A DNA stretch of 64,000 bases from Corallococcus carmarthensis (GTDB taxonomy: Bacteria; Myxococcota; Myxococcia; Myxococcales; Myxococcaceae): the NCBI RefSeq assembly GCF_003611695.1, contig NZ_RAWE01000015.1, positions 22,448 through 86,447 of the forward strand. The letters run 5' to 3'. A program made the translations under genes and the position numbers. Shown piece by piece: positions 43,452 through 51,993 of the stretch (within the stretch, counting starts at the first letter, position 1; the number at the start of each line of letters is the position of its first letter). The notes under the pieces were generated by a model, which saw only the letters and a program-made list of their open reading frames with translations, ran no database searches and was not told where the DNA came from.

Positions 43452-44564
43452 ATGCCTGCCAAGGAGGCGCGGATGTTCAGCCCAATGGACTTCACCACCC
43501 AGGAGCTCGTGCTCCGGGACAGCGTCATCGCATCCCTCAACAGCTCGCAGTCCCTCCATCAGGTCCTCGAAACCACACGGGCGCCCCTGCTCGAGTTCGT
43601 GCAAGCCGACGCCGTGGCCCTGTGCCTCATGCACGTCGAGCCCTTCGACTTCCAATGGCTCGTCCCAGGCCCCCGCGTCCCCATCCTGGATGGGTACGCC
43701 GAACTGGCCCAACATGACTTCCTCCGGGCCCCCATCCTCGCCCGGCCCAACGTGCCCATCCGCGACACGCAGCTGCTCTCCCGCGACGAGTACGAACGCA
43801 CCCTCATCTACCAACGCAGCCGGGAGCTGGATCCGTGCCTGGAGCACATCATGGCCGTCCTCCTCCCCATCCGCCCCGGCTTCGTCGGCGCCCTCGCGTT
43901 CTACCGGAACCTGCGGCGCCCCTTCACGTCCCAGAGCGCCACCGCCCTCTCCAGCCTCAACACGCACCTGATGAACACGGTGCGCAACTGCGGTGACATC
44001 CAGACCACCGCCACGGGCGCCCATCTGCTCGAACAGCTCTACCGCCGCCCGGACACCGCCTTCGTCGTCGTGGAGCCGCCCCACCGTGAGGTGCTGCGCT
44101 CCCCGCACGCCGCCTTCCTCCTGGAGAGGTGGTTCGCTCCCTCCGACATCCACGCCTCCGGCCTGCCCCTCCCGCTCAAGGAGCGGCTGGACGCCCTGGT
44201 GGCCATGACCCCGGATGCGCGGCTCGACAAGACCCTCTGGGTCTCCCTCCACGCGGATGGCTACCGCCTGGTCCGGTTCATCGAACTGCCCGCCCTCGAG
44301 GGTCCCCGGAAATGGGCCCTCCTGCTGCACGAGATTCCCATCTCCATCCCGCTCCCCGAGGAGATGAAGCGCAAGCTCACCTCCCGTCAGGTCACCATCG
44401 CGATGTGCCTGCTCCGCAACTGGACCAACGAGCAGATCGCCGGTGAGCTTGGGCTCTCCTTGCACACGGTGAAGACCCACGTGCGAGACCTCTTCGACAG
44501 GCTGGGCATCGACGGCCGCGCGGACCTCCTCTACCAGGCCGCCCGCCTCAACAAGCCTGTCTGA
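43452..44564 (+). CDS. LuxR-type HTH regulator with GAF-like N-terminal domain
   Basis: 370 residues (ATG 43452; ATG 43473 is an alternative start). The C-terminal ~65 residues are a LuxR/FixJ helix-turn-helix (LTSRQVTIAMCLLRNWTNEQIAGELGLSLHTVKTHVRDLF). The N-terminal ~180 residues have a mixed alpha/beta GAF-like look (ADAVALCLMHVEPFDFQWL, IMAVLLPIRPGFVGALAFYR) and could sense a small molecule; there is no phospho-acceptor domain. It is convergent with the oxidase gene of the acyltransferase locus, so regulation of that locus is possible but unproven. Confidence 0.8.
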   Translation: MPAKEARMFSPMDFTTQELVLRDSVIASLNSSQSLHQVLETTRAPLLEFVQADAVALCLMHVEPFDFQWLVPGPRVPILDGYAELAQHDFLRAPILARPNVPIRDTQLLSRDEYERTLIYQRSRELDPCLEHIMAVLLPIRPGFVGALAFYRNLRRPFTSQSATALSSLNTHLMNTVRNCGDIQTTATGAHLLEQLYRRPDTAFVVVEPPHREVLRSPHAAFLLERWFAPSDIHASGLPLPLKERLDALVAMTPDARLDKTLWVSLHADGYRLVRFIELPALEGPRKWALLLHEIPISIPLPEEMKRKLTSRQVTIAMCLLRNWTNEQIAGELGLSLHTVKTHVRDLFDRLGIDGRADLLYQAARLNKPV

Positions 44565-44587
44565 GAAAGTCGAACGCATGCGAGGGC

Positions 44588-44620
44588 GCCTCCCGAAAGG
44601 CCTTGGCTCGAACGGGAGGC
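44588..44620. terminator. Hairpin between convergent genes
   Basis: GCCTCCCG (44588-44595) pairs with CGGGAGGC (44613-44620) in the 81-bp gap between the LuxR-type gene and the oxidase gene. Shared terminator candidate. Confidence 0.5.
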
Positions 44621-44645
44621 TCTCCCAGCTTGCGTGCGGCTGTCT

Positions 44646-45356
44646 CTACCTCGCGAGGGGGTGGCTGGAGGCGCCGCCCTCACGGAAGATGCGCGGGTAG
44701 ACGGCCCGGGCCACCCGGGCGGAGAAGAGGATCGCCTCCTGATCCTCCGGGTCCGTCAGCGGCCCCAGGATGCGCTTCATCTCCGCCACGTGGTCCCCGT
44801 CCAGGGCCCCATGGCTGCGCAGGAACGTCACCGACTTGTGGATGTTGGGAATGGCGGCCACCGCCTTCAGGCGCTCGGCCCACACGCCCGCCCGCGTCTG
44901 CGACAGGTACTCCAGCGCGTACGCGGTCCCCAGCACCGCGGTCGGCACGCCCGAGCGCGACGTGAAGAAGTTCCACCCCGTGTAGGCATCCACCGCCGGG
45001 CTCCGCTCCGCCGCCTCCACCTGCGCCTCCGACCACCCCAGGTTCTTCAGGTCCGACAGCAACCACCGGTCGTGCCCCCGCTCCTCCTCCCCCTTCTGGA
45101 TCAGCAGCGCCGCCAGCTCCGGGTGCCGTCCCAGCCGATTCAGCCGGTGGCCCGCCTCGGCGAGGATGGGCGTGCTCCAGCGGGCGTAGTGATACGTCTG
45201 GACGAGGTAGTGGATGTAGCCGTCCCGGTCGAGGGTGCCTTCGAGGATGCGGCGGCCGTCGGGCTGCGCATCCACCGCCGCCACCAGCCCCCGCGACTCC
45301 TCGTCCAGCACCGCCAGCCAATCCGTTCCCGTCTGCTGCTCCGTCTGAGTTTGCAC
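44646..45356 (-). CDS. Haem-oxygenase-like di-iron oxidase (HDO)
   Basis: 236 residues from the ATG ending at 45356. All-helical protein of the PqqC/TenA/HDO fold. Likely metal ligands lie in LVQTYHYARW (His 56), EEERGHDRW (Glu 91, His 95), YALEY (Glu 149) and SHGALDGDHV (His 182, Asp 186, His 189), the spacing seen in di-iron members such as UndA, BesC and SznF. These use O2 to oxidise fatty acids, amino acids or N-hydroxylated substrates. It follows the LuxI/FeeM-like gene by 80 bp on the same strand, so its substrate may be the product of that enzyme. Confidence 0.78.
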   Translation of the reverse strand: MQTQTEQQTGTDWLAVLDEESRGLVAAVDAQPDGRRILEGTLDRDGYIHYLVQTYHYARWSTPILAEAGHRLNRLGRHPELAALLIQKGEEERGHDRWLLSDLKNLGWSEAQVEAAERSPAVDAYTGWNFFTSRSGVPTAVLGTAYALEYLSQTRAGVWAERLKAVAAIPNIHKSVTFLRSHGALDGDHVAEMKRILGPLTDPEDQEAILFSARVARAVYPRIFREGGASSHPLAR

Positions 45357-45436
45357 GTACGTCTCCTGTCCGGGGCCCGTCGGGCTTCCGGTTGTTGTGT
45401 GTTGAAGGTGAAGGGAAGGAAGAAACCGCCCCGGGC

Positions 45437-46249
45437 CTAGACGGCGGGGCGCACGCCATTTTCCAGCGCGCCGAAGCGCGCCAGGCTGTCCGCCGGGATC
45501 TCATCGAGCGCCATGACGAGCGGCAGCGTGAACCACTGGAAGTACGCGTCGTAGAGCGGCTCCGAGATGAAGCGCGCCCCCATCGTCGTGGCGAAGAGCG
45601 AGGGCGACCTGGGCACCCGCAGTCCGTCCAACAGCCCCTGCTCCGCCCTGGACCGCTCCTCCGGCGTATAGAAGGGGTTGCGGGGCCGCGCCGGGGCCTG
45701 CCACGGGTCAGGCACGTCCACCCGCCAGCGCGGGCTCAGCCAGCCCCGGTGGGCCACCACCTGCCACGACAAGAGCGCGTCCTCGCGCGAGTCCGTCTCC
45801 AGGTTCGCGGACGCAATCCAGTGCGTCACCCCGCGCCGCCGGCTCTCCGTGTACATGGCCGTCTGCAGCCACGTGACGGCCTCCGTGCGCCGCCACTTCG
45901 GCAGCACGCAGAAGCGCGAGGGCTCCGCGAACACCCTCCCCGGCTGGATCAAGCCGGAGAGGTCCACCCGCTGCGCCATCTCCAGCCCCACCGGCCCGCC
46001 CAGGTTCGCCGCCACCTCCGCGTTGGGCAACGCCACCCGCATGGTCGCCACCGATTCGGTGCCGGCATGGACGAGCAGATGCACCGTGGTGTCGAGCGTG
46101 TCGATGCAGGTCACCTCCCTCCGGGACACCGCCGACTGCTCGGACAGCAGCCCCATTTCGCCGCCAAAGACAGCCCAGCGGATGCGAGCCACGTCATCGA
46201 GATCCCGTTGGGTGGTGGCGACACGCCAGCGCCAGTGAACGCACGTCAT
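45437..46249 (-). CDS. LuxI/FeeM-like N-acyltransferase (GNAT superfamily)
   Basis: 270 residues from the ATG ending at 46249. The N-terminal ~190 residues show the core pattern of acyl-homoserine-lactone synthases and N-acyl amino-acid synthases: RIRWAVFGGEMG (Arg 24, Phe 28), CIDTLDTT (Asp 50, Asp 53), ATMRVALPN (Arg 71) and FAEPSRFCV (Glu 109, Arg 112). In those families the enzyme joins an acyl chain from acyl-ACP to an amino compound. The last ~80 residues are extra and Pro/Arg-rich. No ACP gene is visible nearby. First gene of a two-gene operon with the di-iron oxidase. Superfamily call is good; product unknown. Confidence 0.72.
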   Translation of the reverse strand: MTCVHWRWRVATTQRDLDDVARIRWAVFGGEMGLLSEQSAVSRREVTCIDTLDTTVHLLVHAGTESVATMRVALPNAEVAANLGGPVGLEMAQRVDLSGLIQPGRVFAEPSRFCVLPKWRRTEAVTWLQTAMYTESRRRGVTHWIASANLETDSREDALLSWQVVAHRGWLSPRWRVDVPDPWQAPARPRNPFYTPEERSRAEQGLLDGLRVPRSPSLFATTMGARFISEPLYDAYFQWFTLPLVMALDEIPADSLARFGALENGVRPAV

Positions 46250-46478
46250 GGGTCTTCTCCCCGTATCGAAGCGAAGCCGGCGTCACGCCGCCCTCGCATC
46301 TTCATTCGTCGCGGGTCACCCGAGTTCGAGCACGGCGTGTGTTTCACGGCCCGCACCGGCGCAGGACCTCGCCGGTTCGAAATGCGCCCCGGTGGGTCGC
46401 GTCACCGGGTTCGGCTACGCTTCAGGCGCGCGGCCGGGAGCATGGGGCCCTGACCGCGACAGGACAGGGGCATCGAAG

Positions 46479-47609
46479 ATGAGCGCGGTGGTCGCGGGGC
46501 TGCTGTTGCTGGTGGAGCTGGGGCTGGGCGTGGCGCTGCTGGTGGGCACCTTCTTCACCCTGGCGTTCAGCAGCGAGTCGTACCGGCACACCGCCACGCC
46601 GCTCCATCAGGCGTTGAACATGCTGGCCTTCGTGCTCGCGGTCCTGCCCCTCCTCCTCACCGTCTGGGTCGGCTGGCGGCGCTTCCTGTCGGACCGTCCC
46701 TGGGACGCGGTGCCGCTGGGCATGGGCCTTCCCGTGGTGGCGCTGGTGGCGTGCGCCATCGCCGGCTACCTGTCCATCCTGGGCGGCGAGTGGGCGACGT
46801 CGCGTCATCGCCAGCGGCAGGAGCTGGCGGCGCGGCTCGCGCTGCGTGCCGAGGTCGAAGGGGGCGCCGTGCACAAGGCGTGTGAGCTGGTGGCCGCGGA
46901 TCCGCGCGCATCGGCCGAGGACATGCGCCGCTGCCGGGAGTTCATCGAGTCCCGTCCCGGAGCCGAGGCCCGCTGGGCGGAGTTCACGAAGTTCACCGAC
47001 CCGCGGGGTGGCTTCAATACCTGGCACCTGGGGCAGACGGGGCTCGCGCCGGATTGGGAGTGGGGCGCGGTGGTGCCGGTCATCCGGCACGACCAGGAGT
47101 GGTTCCTCCGCACGTTCTATGAAACCTGGATGGCCCGGACGCAGGACCTCCCGTCCATGGACGACATGAGCCAGTTGCAGCTGGCCCTCCAGACCAGCAC
47201 CCGCTACCTGGGCTGGGATGCCCGCGCCGTGGAGACGCTCCGCACCCAGGTGCTCCCGACGCTGGTCGCGCGGATGGATTCGCAGGAGCCGCGCCTGCGC
47301 GCCCTGCCGGGCGTGGACACCTGGGTGCTGGATGCCGTGAGGGATCGCATCCAGAGCCTCCTGACGAAGCCGGACGAGGGCGTGGAGCCGCTGCCCCCGC
47401 TTCCGGGAACGCCGTCACCGGGCGACATCGGCGTGGTGCGCATGGACGACACGGGCGCGCTGGACCTGTGGCTGCGCGCCTCGCCCACCTCGGGTGCCAT
47501 CGGTGACGTCTACGTGCGCCGTGCTTCGTATGACAGCGAGTACGAGCGGTGGCGGAAGCACCTGGGGACCCTGCGCCCCGGGGAGCTGCGCTTCCTCCCC
47601 GCGCCCTGA
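46479..47609 (+). CDS. Three-helix membrane protein of unknown function
   Basis: 376 residues from ATG 46479. Three N-terminal transmembrane helices (about 2-30, 45-66 and 75-98) followed by a soluble domain of ~270 residues with no recognised motif. A helix-rich middle is followed by a Pro-rich linker near residue 305 and a short final domain (GVVRMDDTGALDLWLRASPTSG). The mobile-element region begins 11 bp after its stop. Divergent from the acyltransferase gene with a 229-bp gap (46250-46478) in which I see no clear sites. Confidence 0.6.
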   Translation: MSAVVAGLLLLVELGLGVALLVGTFFTLAFSSESYRHTATPLHQALNMLAFVLAVLPLLLTVWVGWRRFLSDRPWDAVPLGMGLPVVALVACAIAGYLSILGGEWATSRHRQRQELAARLALRAEVEGGAVHKACELVAADPRASAEDMRRCREFIESRPGAEARWAEFTKFTDPRGGFNTWHLGQTGLAPDWEWGAVVPVIRHDQEWFLRTFYETWMARTQDLPSMDDMSQLQLALQTSTRYLGWDARAVETLRTQVLPTLVARMDSQEPRLRALPGVDTWVLDAVRDRIQSLLTKPDEGVEPLPPLPGTPSPGDIGVVRMDDTGALDLWLRASPTSGAIGDVYVRRASYDSEYERWRKHLGTLRPGELRFLPAP

Positions 47610-47620
47610 GCCGCGCTGCC

Positions 47621-48030
47621 AAGCCCCCGGACAGGAGTGTTGTACACCTGTGGCATGGGGCCCTTGCTGCAGGTGTAGGTGTCCGAGGCTGAGCGGCGGC
47701 GGCTGCGTGAGATGGCGCGGTCCGCTGAAGCGGGCTGGGTGGAGCGCGATCGGGTGGAGATGGTGCAGCTCGCTGCCGAGGGTTGGAGTGCGCCTCGCAT
47801 CGGGGCGCACCTGGGCTGGAGTGCTGCGACGGTGCACCGGGTGCTACGCGCCGCCCTACAGCCCCGAACTCAACGACATCAAGTCCGTCTTCGGCGTCCT
47901 CAAGGGCCACGAGTTGCCGGAGCGCAGCTACAGCACCCTGGATGAACTCCTGGCCGCTGTCAGGCGCGCCCTGCGCCGCTACCACCTCCGCGTGCGGCGC
48001 AGGTAGACAGCATTGATGTCCGGGGGCTTA
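47621..48030 (+). mobile_element. IS630-derived MITE-like element, copy 1 (410 bp)
   Basis: Terminal inverted repeats of ~30 bp bound the element: the left end AAGCCCCCGGACAGGAGTG (47621 onward) matches the reverse complement of the right end, which terminates at 48030 in CCGGGGGCTTA. The outer TA fits the TA target preference of IS630/Tc1 elements. Inside are only the start and the end of an IS630 transposase gene; the centre of the gene is missing. A second element with the same deletion lies at 49476-51996. The element cannot move alone and would depend on a full-length IS630 elsewhere. Confidence 0.8.
47679..48005 (+). pseudogene. IS630 transposase, internally deleted (copy 1)
   Basis: An N-terminal helix-turn-helix part (MSEAERRRLREMARSAEAGW, LAAEGWSAPRIGAHLGWSAATVHRVL) is joined after a deletion, with frame change, to the C-terminal DDE region (YAPPYSPELNDIKSVFGVLKG, SYSTLDELLAAVRRALRRY). 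The catalytic middle is gone. Confidence 0.8.
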
Positions 48031-48117
48031 GCAGTCGGATTACTCCCCGCATGACCGGCCCCGTGCTCAAGACAAGCGGCCTCACGCGCCCCGCGCTGCG
48101 CCGATGCGGGCAACTGC

Positions 48118-49395
48118 GTGGTGACGAAGCTGAAGAACCCCGCCGCCACGGCGAAGACCCTGCATGCGCTCGGGTTCGCTGCGGTGAAGACGTACTGGAA
48201 GGGCACTGCGCTCGATAAGGACCGGGCGTTGACTCTCGCCCGCCGGGCAGCCGGGCACGAGAGTCCCGACCCGATGATCAAGCTCGTCAGGAAGCTCGCT
48301 GCGTTCGGCAAGAACGTCGCTCCGTTCGGCTCCGTAGCCGACTTGGTCGAGTTAGCGATCCAGTTCGAAGTCGAACCCGACGCGGAATGGAGCAAGAGCG
48401 GTTGGGACACCGAGACGGTCGCCCGGTGCGCCCACGAAGCCATGCGGCTTGCCACGCAGCGCGACGGCACTGTGGACTTCGACGACATGATTTTCGTCCC
48501 CGTGGCGATGAAGATGGTCCACCCGAGGTACAACCTCGTGGTGATCGACGAGGCACAGGACATGAACCTGACCCAGCTCCTGCTTGCCCAGAAGCTGGTC
48601 CGCAAGGGTGGGCGAACGGTGGTCGTGGGCGATGACCGACAGGCCATCTACGGGTTCCGCGGCGCGGACTCGAAGAGCCTTGACCGGCTCAAGAGCGAGT
48701 TGAGCGCCGTCGAGTTTCCCCTCACGACGACCTACCGCTGCCCGAAGAAGGTAGTGGCCCTCGCCCAGCAGCTTGTGCCCGATTACAAGGCAGCAGACAC
48801 CGCCCCTGCGGGCATTGTTCGCGACGTGTCGGAATCGAAGCTGGCCGAGGTAGCCACGCCCGGATGCTTCATCCTCAGCCGCAAGAATGCGCCGCTTGTC
48901 TCGACGTGCATCAAGCTCCTCAAGCGGGGCAAGAGGGCGAAGGTCGAGGGGAAGGACATCGGGCGCAGTCTCCTAACCATCGTCAAGAAGCTCGGCGGGA
49001 CGACCATCGAGAGTTTCCTCTCCAAGCTCGCAGCCTGGGAAGAGCGTGAGACGCAGCGCACTCGCCTGGCGGCAAAGGATCCAGAGCCGGTCATCGAGCG
49101 CATCGCAGACCAGGCTGGAATGCTCGTGGCACTCTGCGAGGACCTACTCACGACGAAGGAGCTGGAGTCCCGCATCGAGAACCTCTTCGACGATGCCGCC
49201 GAAAGCACCCAGCCTCTCATCATTTGCAGTTCCGTCCACAAGGCCAAGGGGTTGGAGCGAGAGAGAGTGTTCCTCCTCAAGGACACGTTCAGCCGAACCG
49301 GGACGGAAGAATGCAATATCGAGTATGTTGCGATTACACGCGCAAAGCATGAGCTGGTCTGGGTGGTCAACCAACGCAAAGATCAGTTGATTTGA
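48118..49395 (+). pseudogene. UvrD/Rep-like helicase, 5'-truncated
   Basis: The frame gives 425 residues starting at GTG 48118. It holds motif II (VVIDEAQD), III (VVVGDDRQAIYGFRGAD), IV (TTYRCPKKV), V (SVHKAKGLE) and VI (YVAITRAKHEL) of superfamily-1 helicases, plus the TLHALGF block that normally follows motif I. Motif I itself (the Walker A loop) is absent. Upstream, in-frame codons do not look like helicase, and only 87 bp separate it from element copy 1. A deletion at the element edge probably removed the N-terminus. Without the ATP-binding loop it cannot be an active helicase. Confidence 0.75.
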
Positions 49396-49526
49396 AGGAA
49401 GGAGAGGCAGTGGCGGAACCAAGCCGCGAGCTTTGCGAGCGGAGTGGCTGCGCGTAACTGCCTCACCGTCCGCTCCAGGCCCCCGGACATTCGTGCTGCC
49501 TACCTGCGCCGCACTCGAAAGTGGTA

Positions 49527-49534
49527 GCGGCGCA
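49527..49534. repeat. Left 8-bp target-site duplication (GCGGCGCA)
   Basis: GCGGCGCA directly precedes the left IS66 end at 49535. The identical octamer follows the right IS66 end at 51644-51651. Eight-bp duplications are typical of the IS66 family. Confidence 0.8.
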
Positions 49535-49611
49535 GTAACTGCTCGCCGGGCCCCGTCGTGACGAGAGGGGCCGCGACGTGAGACCTCCGGGTCAAAAACC
49601 TGGAGGTGCAC

Positions 49612-49921
49612 ATGGAGAAGGAGTTGGAGCAGTTCCGGCAGGAGGTGGAGAGGCTGAGGGCCGGGCGCAAAGCAGGCTCGAGCCCATTCCCGGAGCCGCT
49701 GCGCGCGTTCGCGGTGCGCTACCTGGCGCATGCCCTGGATAAGGGCGACACGCTGAAGGCGGTGGTGGGGAGGCTGGGGGTGTCGGAGCCGACGTTGCAG
49801 GCGTGGAGGCGGGGGCAGACGCCCGGGGGCAAGAAGACGCAGAGCAGTGAGCAGGGGGCCGCGCCGCTCAAGCCCGTGGTGGTGCACCCGCCGAAGCAGC
49901 ACGCGCCCTCGCCAGTGGCGA
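49612..49921 (+). pseudogene. IS66 helper (TnpA-like) fragment
   Basis: From ATG 49612 about 100 residues: a coiled N-terminus (MEKELEQFRQEVERLRAGRK), then a helix-turn-helix (TLKAVVGRLGVSEPTLQAWRR) as in IS66 TnpA-type helpers. The natural end is lost where it runs into the transposase tail. Confidence 0.65.
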
Positions 49922-50152
49922 CTACCTTTGGACAACAACCTGGTGGAGCGGCAGCTGCGCGACATGGTGGTGGGCCGCAAGAATCACTACGGCTCCAAGT
50001 CGCTGCGCGGCACCGAGGTGGCGGCCCTCGTCTACTCGCTGATTGAGACGGCCCGCCTGCGCGGTGAGGACCCGGGGCGCTACCTGCTGCACGCTGCGCT
50101 CGCCGCCATCGAGACTCCCGGCACCGTCACGCTCCCGTCCAGCTCCGACTGA
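49922..50152 (+). pseudogene. IS66 transposase (TnpC), C-terminal 76 residues
   Basis: LPLDNNLVERQLRDMVVGRKN and VAALVYSLIETARLRGEDP match the conserved C-terminal DDE/IS66 segment. Everything upstream in the gene is deleted. Confidence 0.8.
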
Positions 50153-50205
50153 CACCACCGCGCCCATCGAAGCCGGGCGGGGGCTCATCCACGCCCCGTC
50201 CAGAT

Positions 50206-50225
50206 GGGGCGCGGCGAGCTGTTAC
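50206..50225 (-). repeat. Internal IS66 right end without target duplication
   Basis: ATGGGGCGCGGCGAGCTGTT, ending AC at 50225, is a second copy of the right terminal repeat. The following 8 bp (CCATGGGC) do not match the octamer at the left end, so this is not the outer boundary of the last insertion. Confidence 0.65.
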
Positions 50226-50273
50226 CCATGGGCTTCCCTGGTGGTCTCCGCATTCCTGGAGTTGAGTCAGTCC

Positions 50274-51263
50274 ATGCGAAAACTCCTCCTCCTCTGCTTG
50301 CCGCTGTTCGCCTGTGTGACGACGAAGTCCGTCCCGGTCCCGGCTTCTGCCGACTCCAGCGCGTTGCATCAGGTGAAGCGGGTGAAGGTGGCCGAGGGGG
50401 TCGAGCTCGAGCTGCTCGACTTCGGAGGCCAGGGACCCGCGCTCGTCTTCCTGTCGGGCCTGGGCAACACGGGCCACGTGTTCGACACCTTCGCGCCGGA
50501 GTTCACCGCGGCCCATCACGTCTACGCCGTCACCCGCCGGGGGTTTGGCTCGTCGAGCTGGCCCGAGCAGGGCTACGACACCGCCACCCTGGGTGAGGAC
50601 GTCGTCCGGGTGCTGGAGGGGCTGGGAATCGCGAAGGCGTCATTCGTGGGCCACTCCGCCGCCGGGCCAGAGCTCACCTGGGTGGCAACCCATCACCCGG
50701 AGCGCGTGGAGAAGGTGGTCTACCTGGACGTGAGGACCAACGGTGACCTGCTGGCGGAGCTCCTTTCGGTCCTGCCCATGCCTCCTCCGAGCGAGCCCGC
50801 TCCCGAGGACGTGGCCTCACGCGCCGCGCTCGCCGCCGCGCTCGCGCGTGACGTCGGAGGAGCGTTCCCCGCGCACGAAATCGACGAGACGAACGAGTTC
50901 GACCCGAAGACCGGGCACTACCTGCGCGGCCGCAAGTGGCCGCACGCGGAGGAGCTAGTGATGAAGGGTTTCTCGAAGGTGGACTTCGCGGCCGTGACGG
51001 CGGCCGTGCTCTTCCTCTACGTGGATCAGCCTCGGTCCGGGCGGGCGGAGGACCTCCCAGGCTTCTCCCAAATGGACCTTCCCGTGCAGGAGAAGTTGAG
51101 GACCCTGAGCGCCAGGGCGCTCCAGCGGGACGCCGAAATGCTGAGCGTGATGAGCATGCCGAACTGGAAGGGCATCAAGCTCGAGCACGCGCGGCACTAC
51201 GTCTGGCTCACCAACCATGACGAGGTGCTGCGCGAGATGAAGACCTTCCTCGAGACATTTTGA
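50274..51263 (+). CDS. Alpha/beta-hydrolase lipoprotein carried by the IS66-ended element
   Basis: 329 residues from ATG 50274. Lipobox LFACVTT (Cys about 14). Single hydrolase domain: FLSGLGNTGHVFDTFAP (oxyanion region), VGHSAAGPE (nucleophile Ser), an acid near LFLYVDQP and a late His in ARHYVWLTNHDEV. It seems intact and lies wholly between the IS66 ends, so it is cargo. Envelope location is predicted from the lipobox; the substrate is unknown. Its promoter must lie in the 48 bp after the internal IS66 end, or upstream of it. Confidence 0.78.
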   Translation: MRKLLLLCLPLFACVTTKSVPVPASADSSALHQVKRVKVAEGVELELLDFGGQGPALVFLSGLGNTGHVFDTFAPEFTAAHHVYAVTRRGFGSSSWPEQGYDTATLGEDVVRVLEGLGIAKASFVGHSAAGPELTWVATHHPERVEKVVYLDVRTNGDLLAELLSVLPMPPPSEPAPEDVASRAALAAALARDVGGAFPAHEIDETNEFDPKTGHYLRGRKWPHAEELVMKGFSKVDFAAVTAAVLFLYVDQPRSGRAEDLPGFSQMDLPVQEKLRTLSARALQRDAEMLSVMSMPNWKGIKLEHARHYVWLTNHDEVLREMKTFLETF

Positions 51264-51461
51264 AAGGGCGGCGAAGGCGCGCTGGATGAGCGCATCTCCT
51301 GTTTCCACACTTCGAGCAAGCGAACACGTCCAGCGCTTTCCGTCCTGCGTAGCAGCCTGGCGAGAGTCCAATCGTGGTGTGCGCTCCTTCTTCGGCTCCT
51401 CACTCGTCGCGGCAAGGGACGGGCTCTCTTCCTCCGGCTCCGGCCTCGCCCCTGCTTGGGG

Positions 51462-51569
51462 GAAATGGCTCGCCTGCGCGGTGAAGACCCGGGATGCTAC
51501 CTGCTGCGCGCCGCCCTTGCCGCCATCGAGAATCCCGGTACCGTCACGCTCCCGGCCAGCTCCGACTGA
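51462..51569 (+). pseudogene. IS66 transposase tail, second copy (35 codons)
   Basis: ARLRGEDPGCYLLRAALAAIE to the TGA at 51567 repeats the end of the fragment at 50060-50152 with scattered changes, and is followed by the same leader to the right end. The stretch before it, 51264-51461, shows nothing recognisable. Confidence 0.75.
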
Positions 51570-51643
51570 CGCCACCGCGCCGTGTTTCAATGCCCGGCGG
51601 GCTCATCCGCGCCCCGTCCAGACGGGGCGCGGCGAGCTGTTAC

Positions 51644-51651
51644 GCGGCGCA
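51644..51651. repeat. Right 8-bp target-site duplication (GCGGCGCA)
   Basis: Same octamer as at 49527-49534, directly after the right end of the IS66-ended element. Confidence 0.8.
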
Positions 51652-51993
51652 GGGCTCGCCTGACAACGGTCATGAGTTCATCCAGGGTGCTGTAACTGCG
51701 CGCGGGCATCTCGTGGCCCTTGAGGACGCCGACGACGGGCTCGATGCTGTTGAGTTCGGGGCTGTAGGGCGGCGCGAAGCACCCGGCGCACCGTCGCAGC
51801 ACTCCAGCCCAGGTGCGCTCCGAGGTGAGGTGCACTCCAACCCTCGGCAGCGAGCAGGACCATTTCATCCGCTCGCGCTACACCCAGCCCCCTTCAGCGT
51901 TCCGCGCTACCTCGCGCAGCCGCCGACGCTCAGGCTCGGACACCTGCAGCAAAAGCCCCATGCCGCAGGTGTACAACATTCATGTCCGGAGGC

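Larger units (their letters stand above)
49535..51643. mobile_element. IS66-ended element (2,109 bp) carrying a hydrolase gene
   Basis: Left end GTAACTGCTCGCCGGGCCCC (from 49535) and right end, reverse complement GTAACAGCTCGCCGCGCCCC (ending at 51643), are imperfect inverted repeats of IS66 type, flanked by the 8-bp duplication GCGGCGCA. Contents in order: a TnpA-like helper fragment, the tail of the IS66 transposase gene, an extra internal right end (50206-50225), a complete alpha/beta-hydrolase lipoprotein gene (50274-51263), a second tail of the transposase gene (51462-51569) and the outer right end. No complete transposase gene remains. Confidence 0.75.

Noticed and set aside
43452..46249. 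A classical LuxR/LuxI quorum-sensing pair
   Set aside because: The regulator has a GAF-like rather than an autoinducer-binding domain, and the acyltransferase could equally be an N-acyl amino-acid synthase; evidence does not allow the quorum-sensing label.
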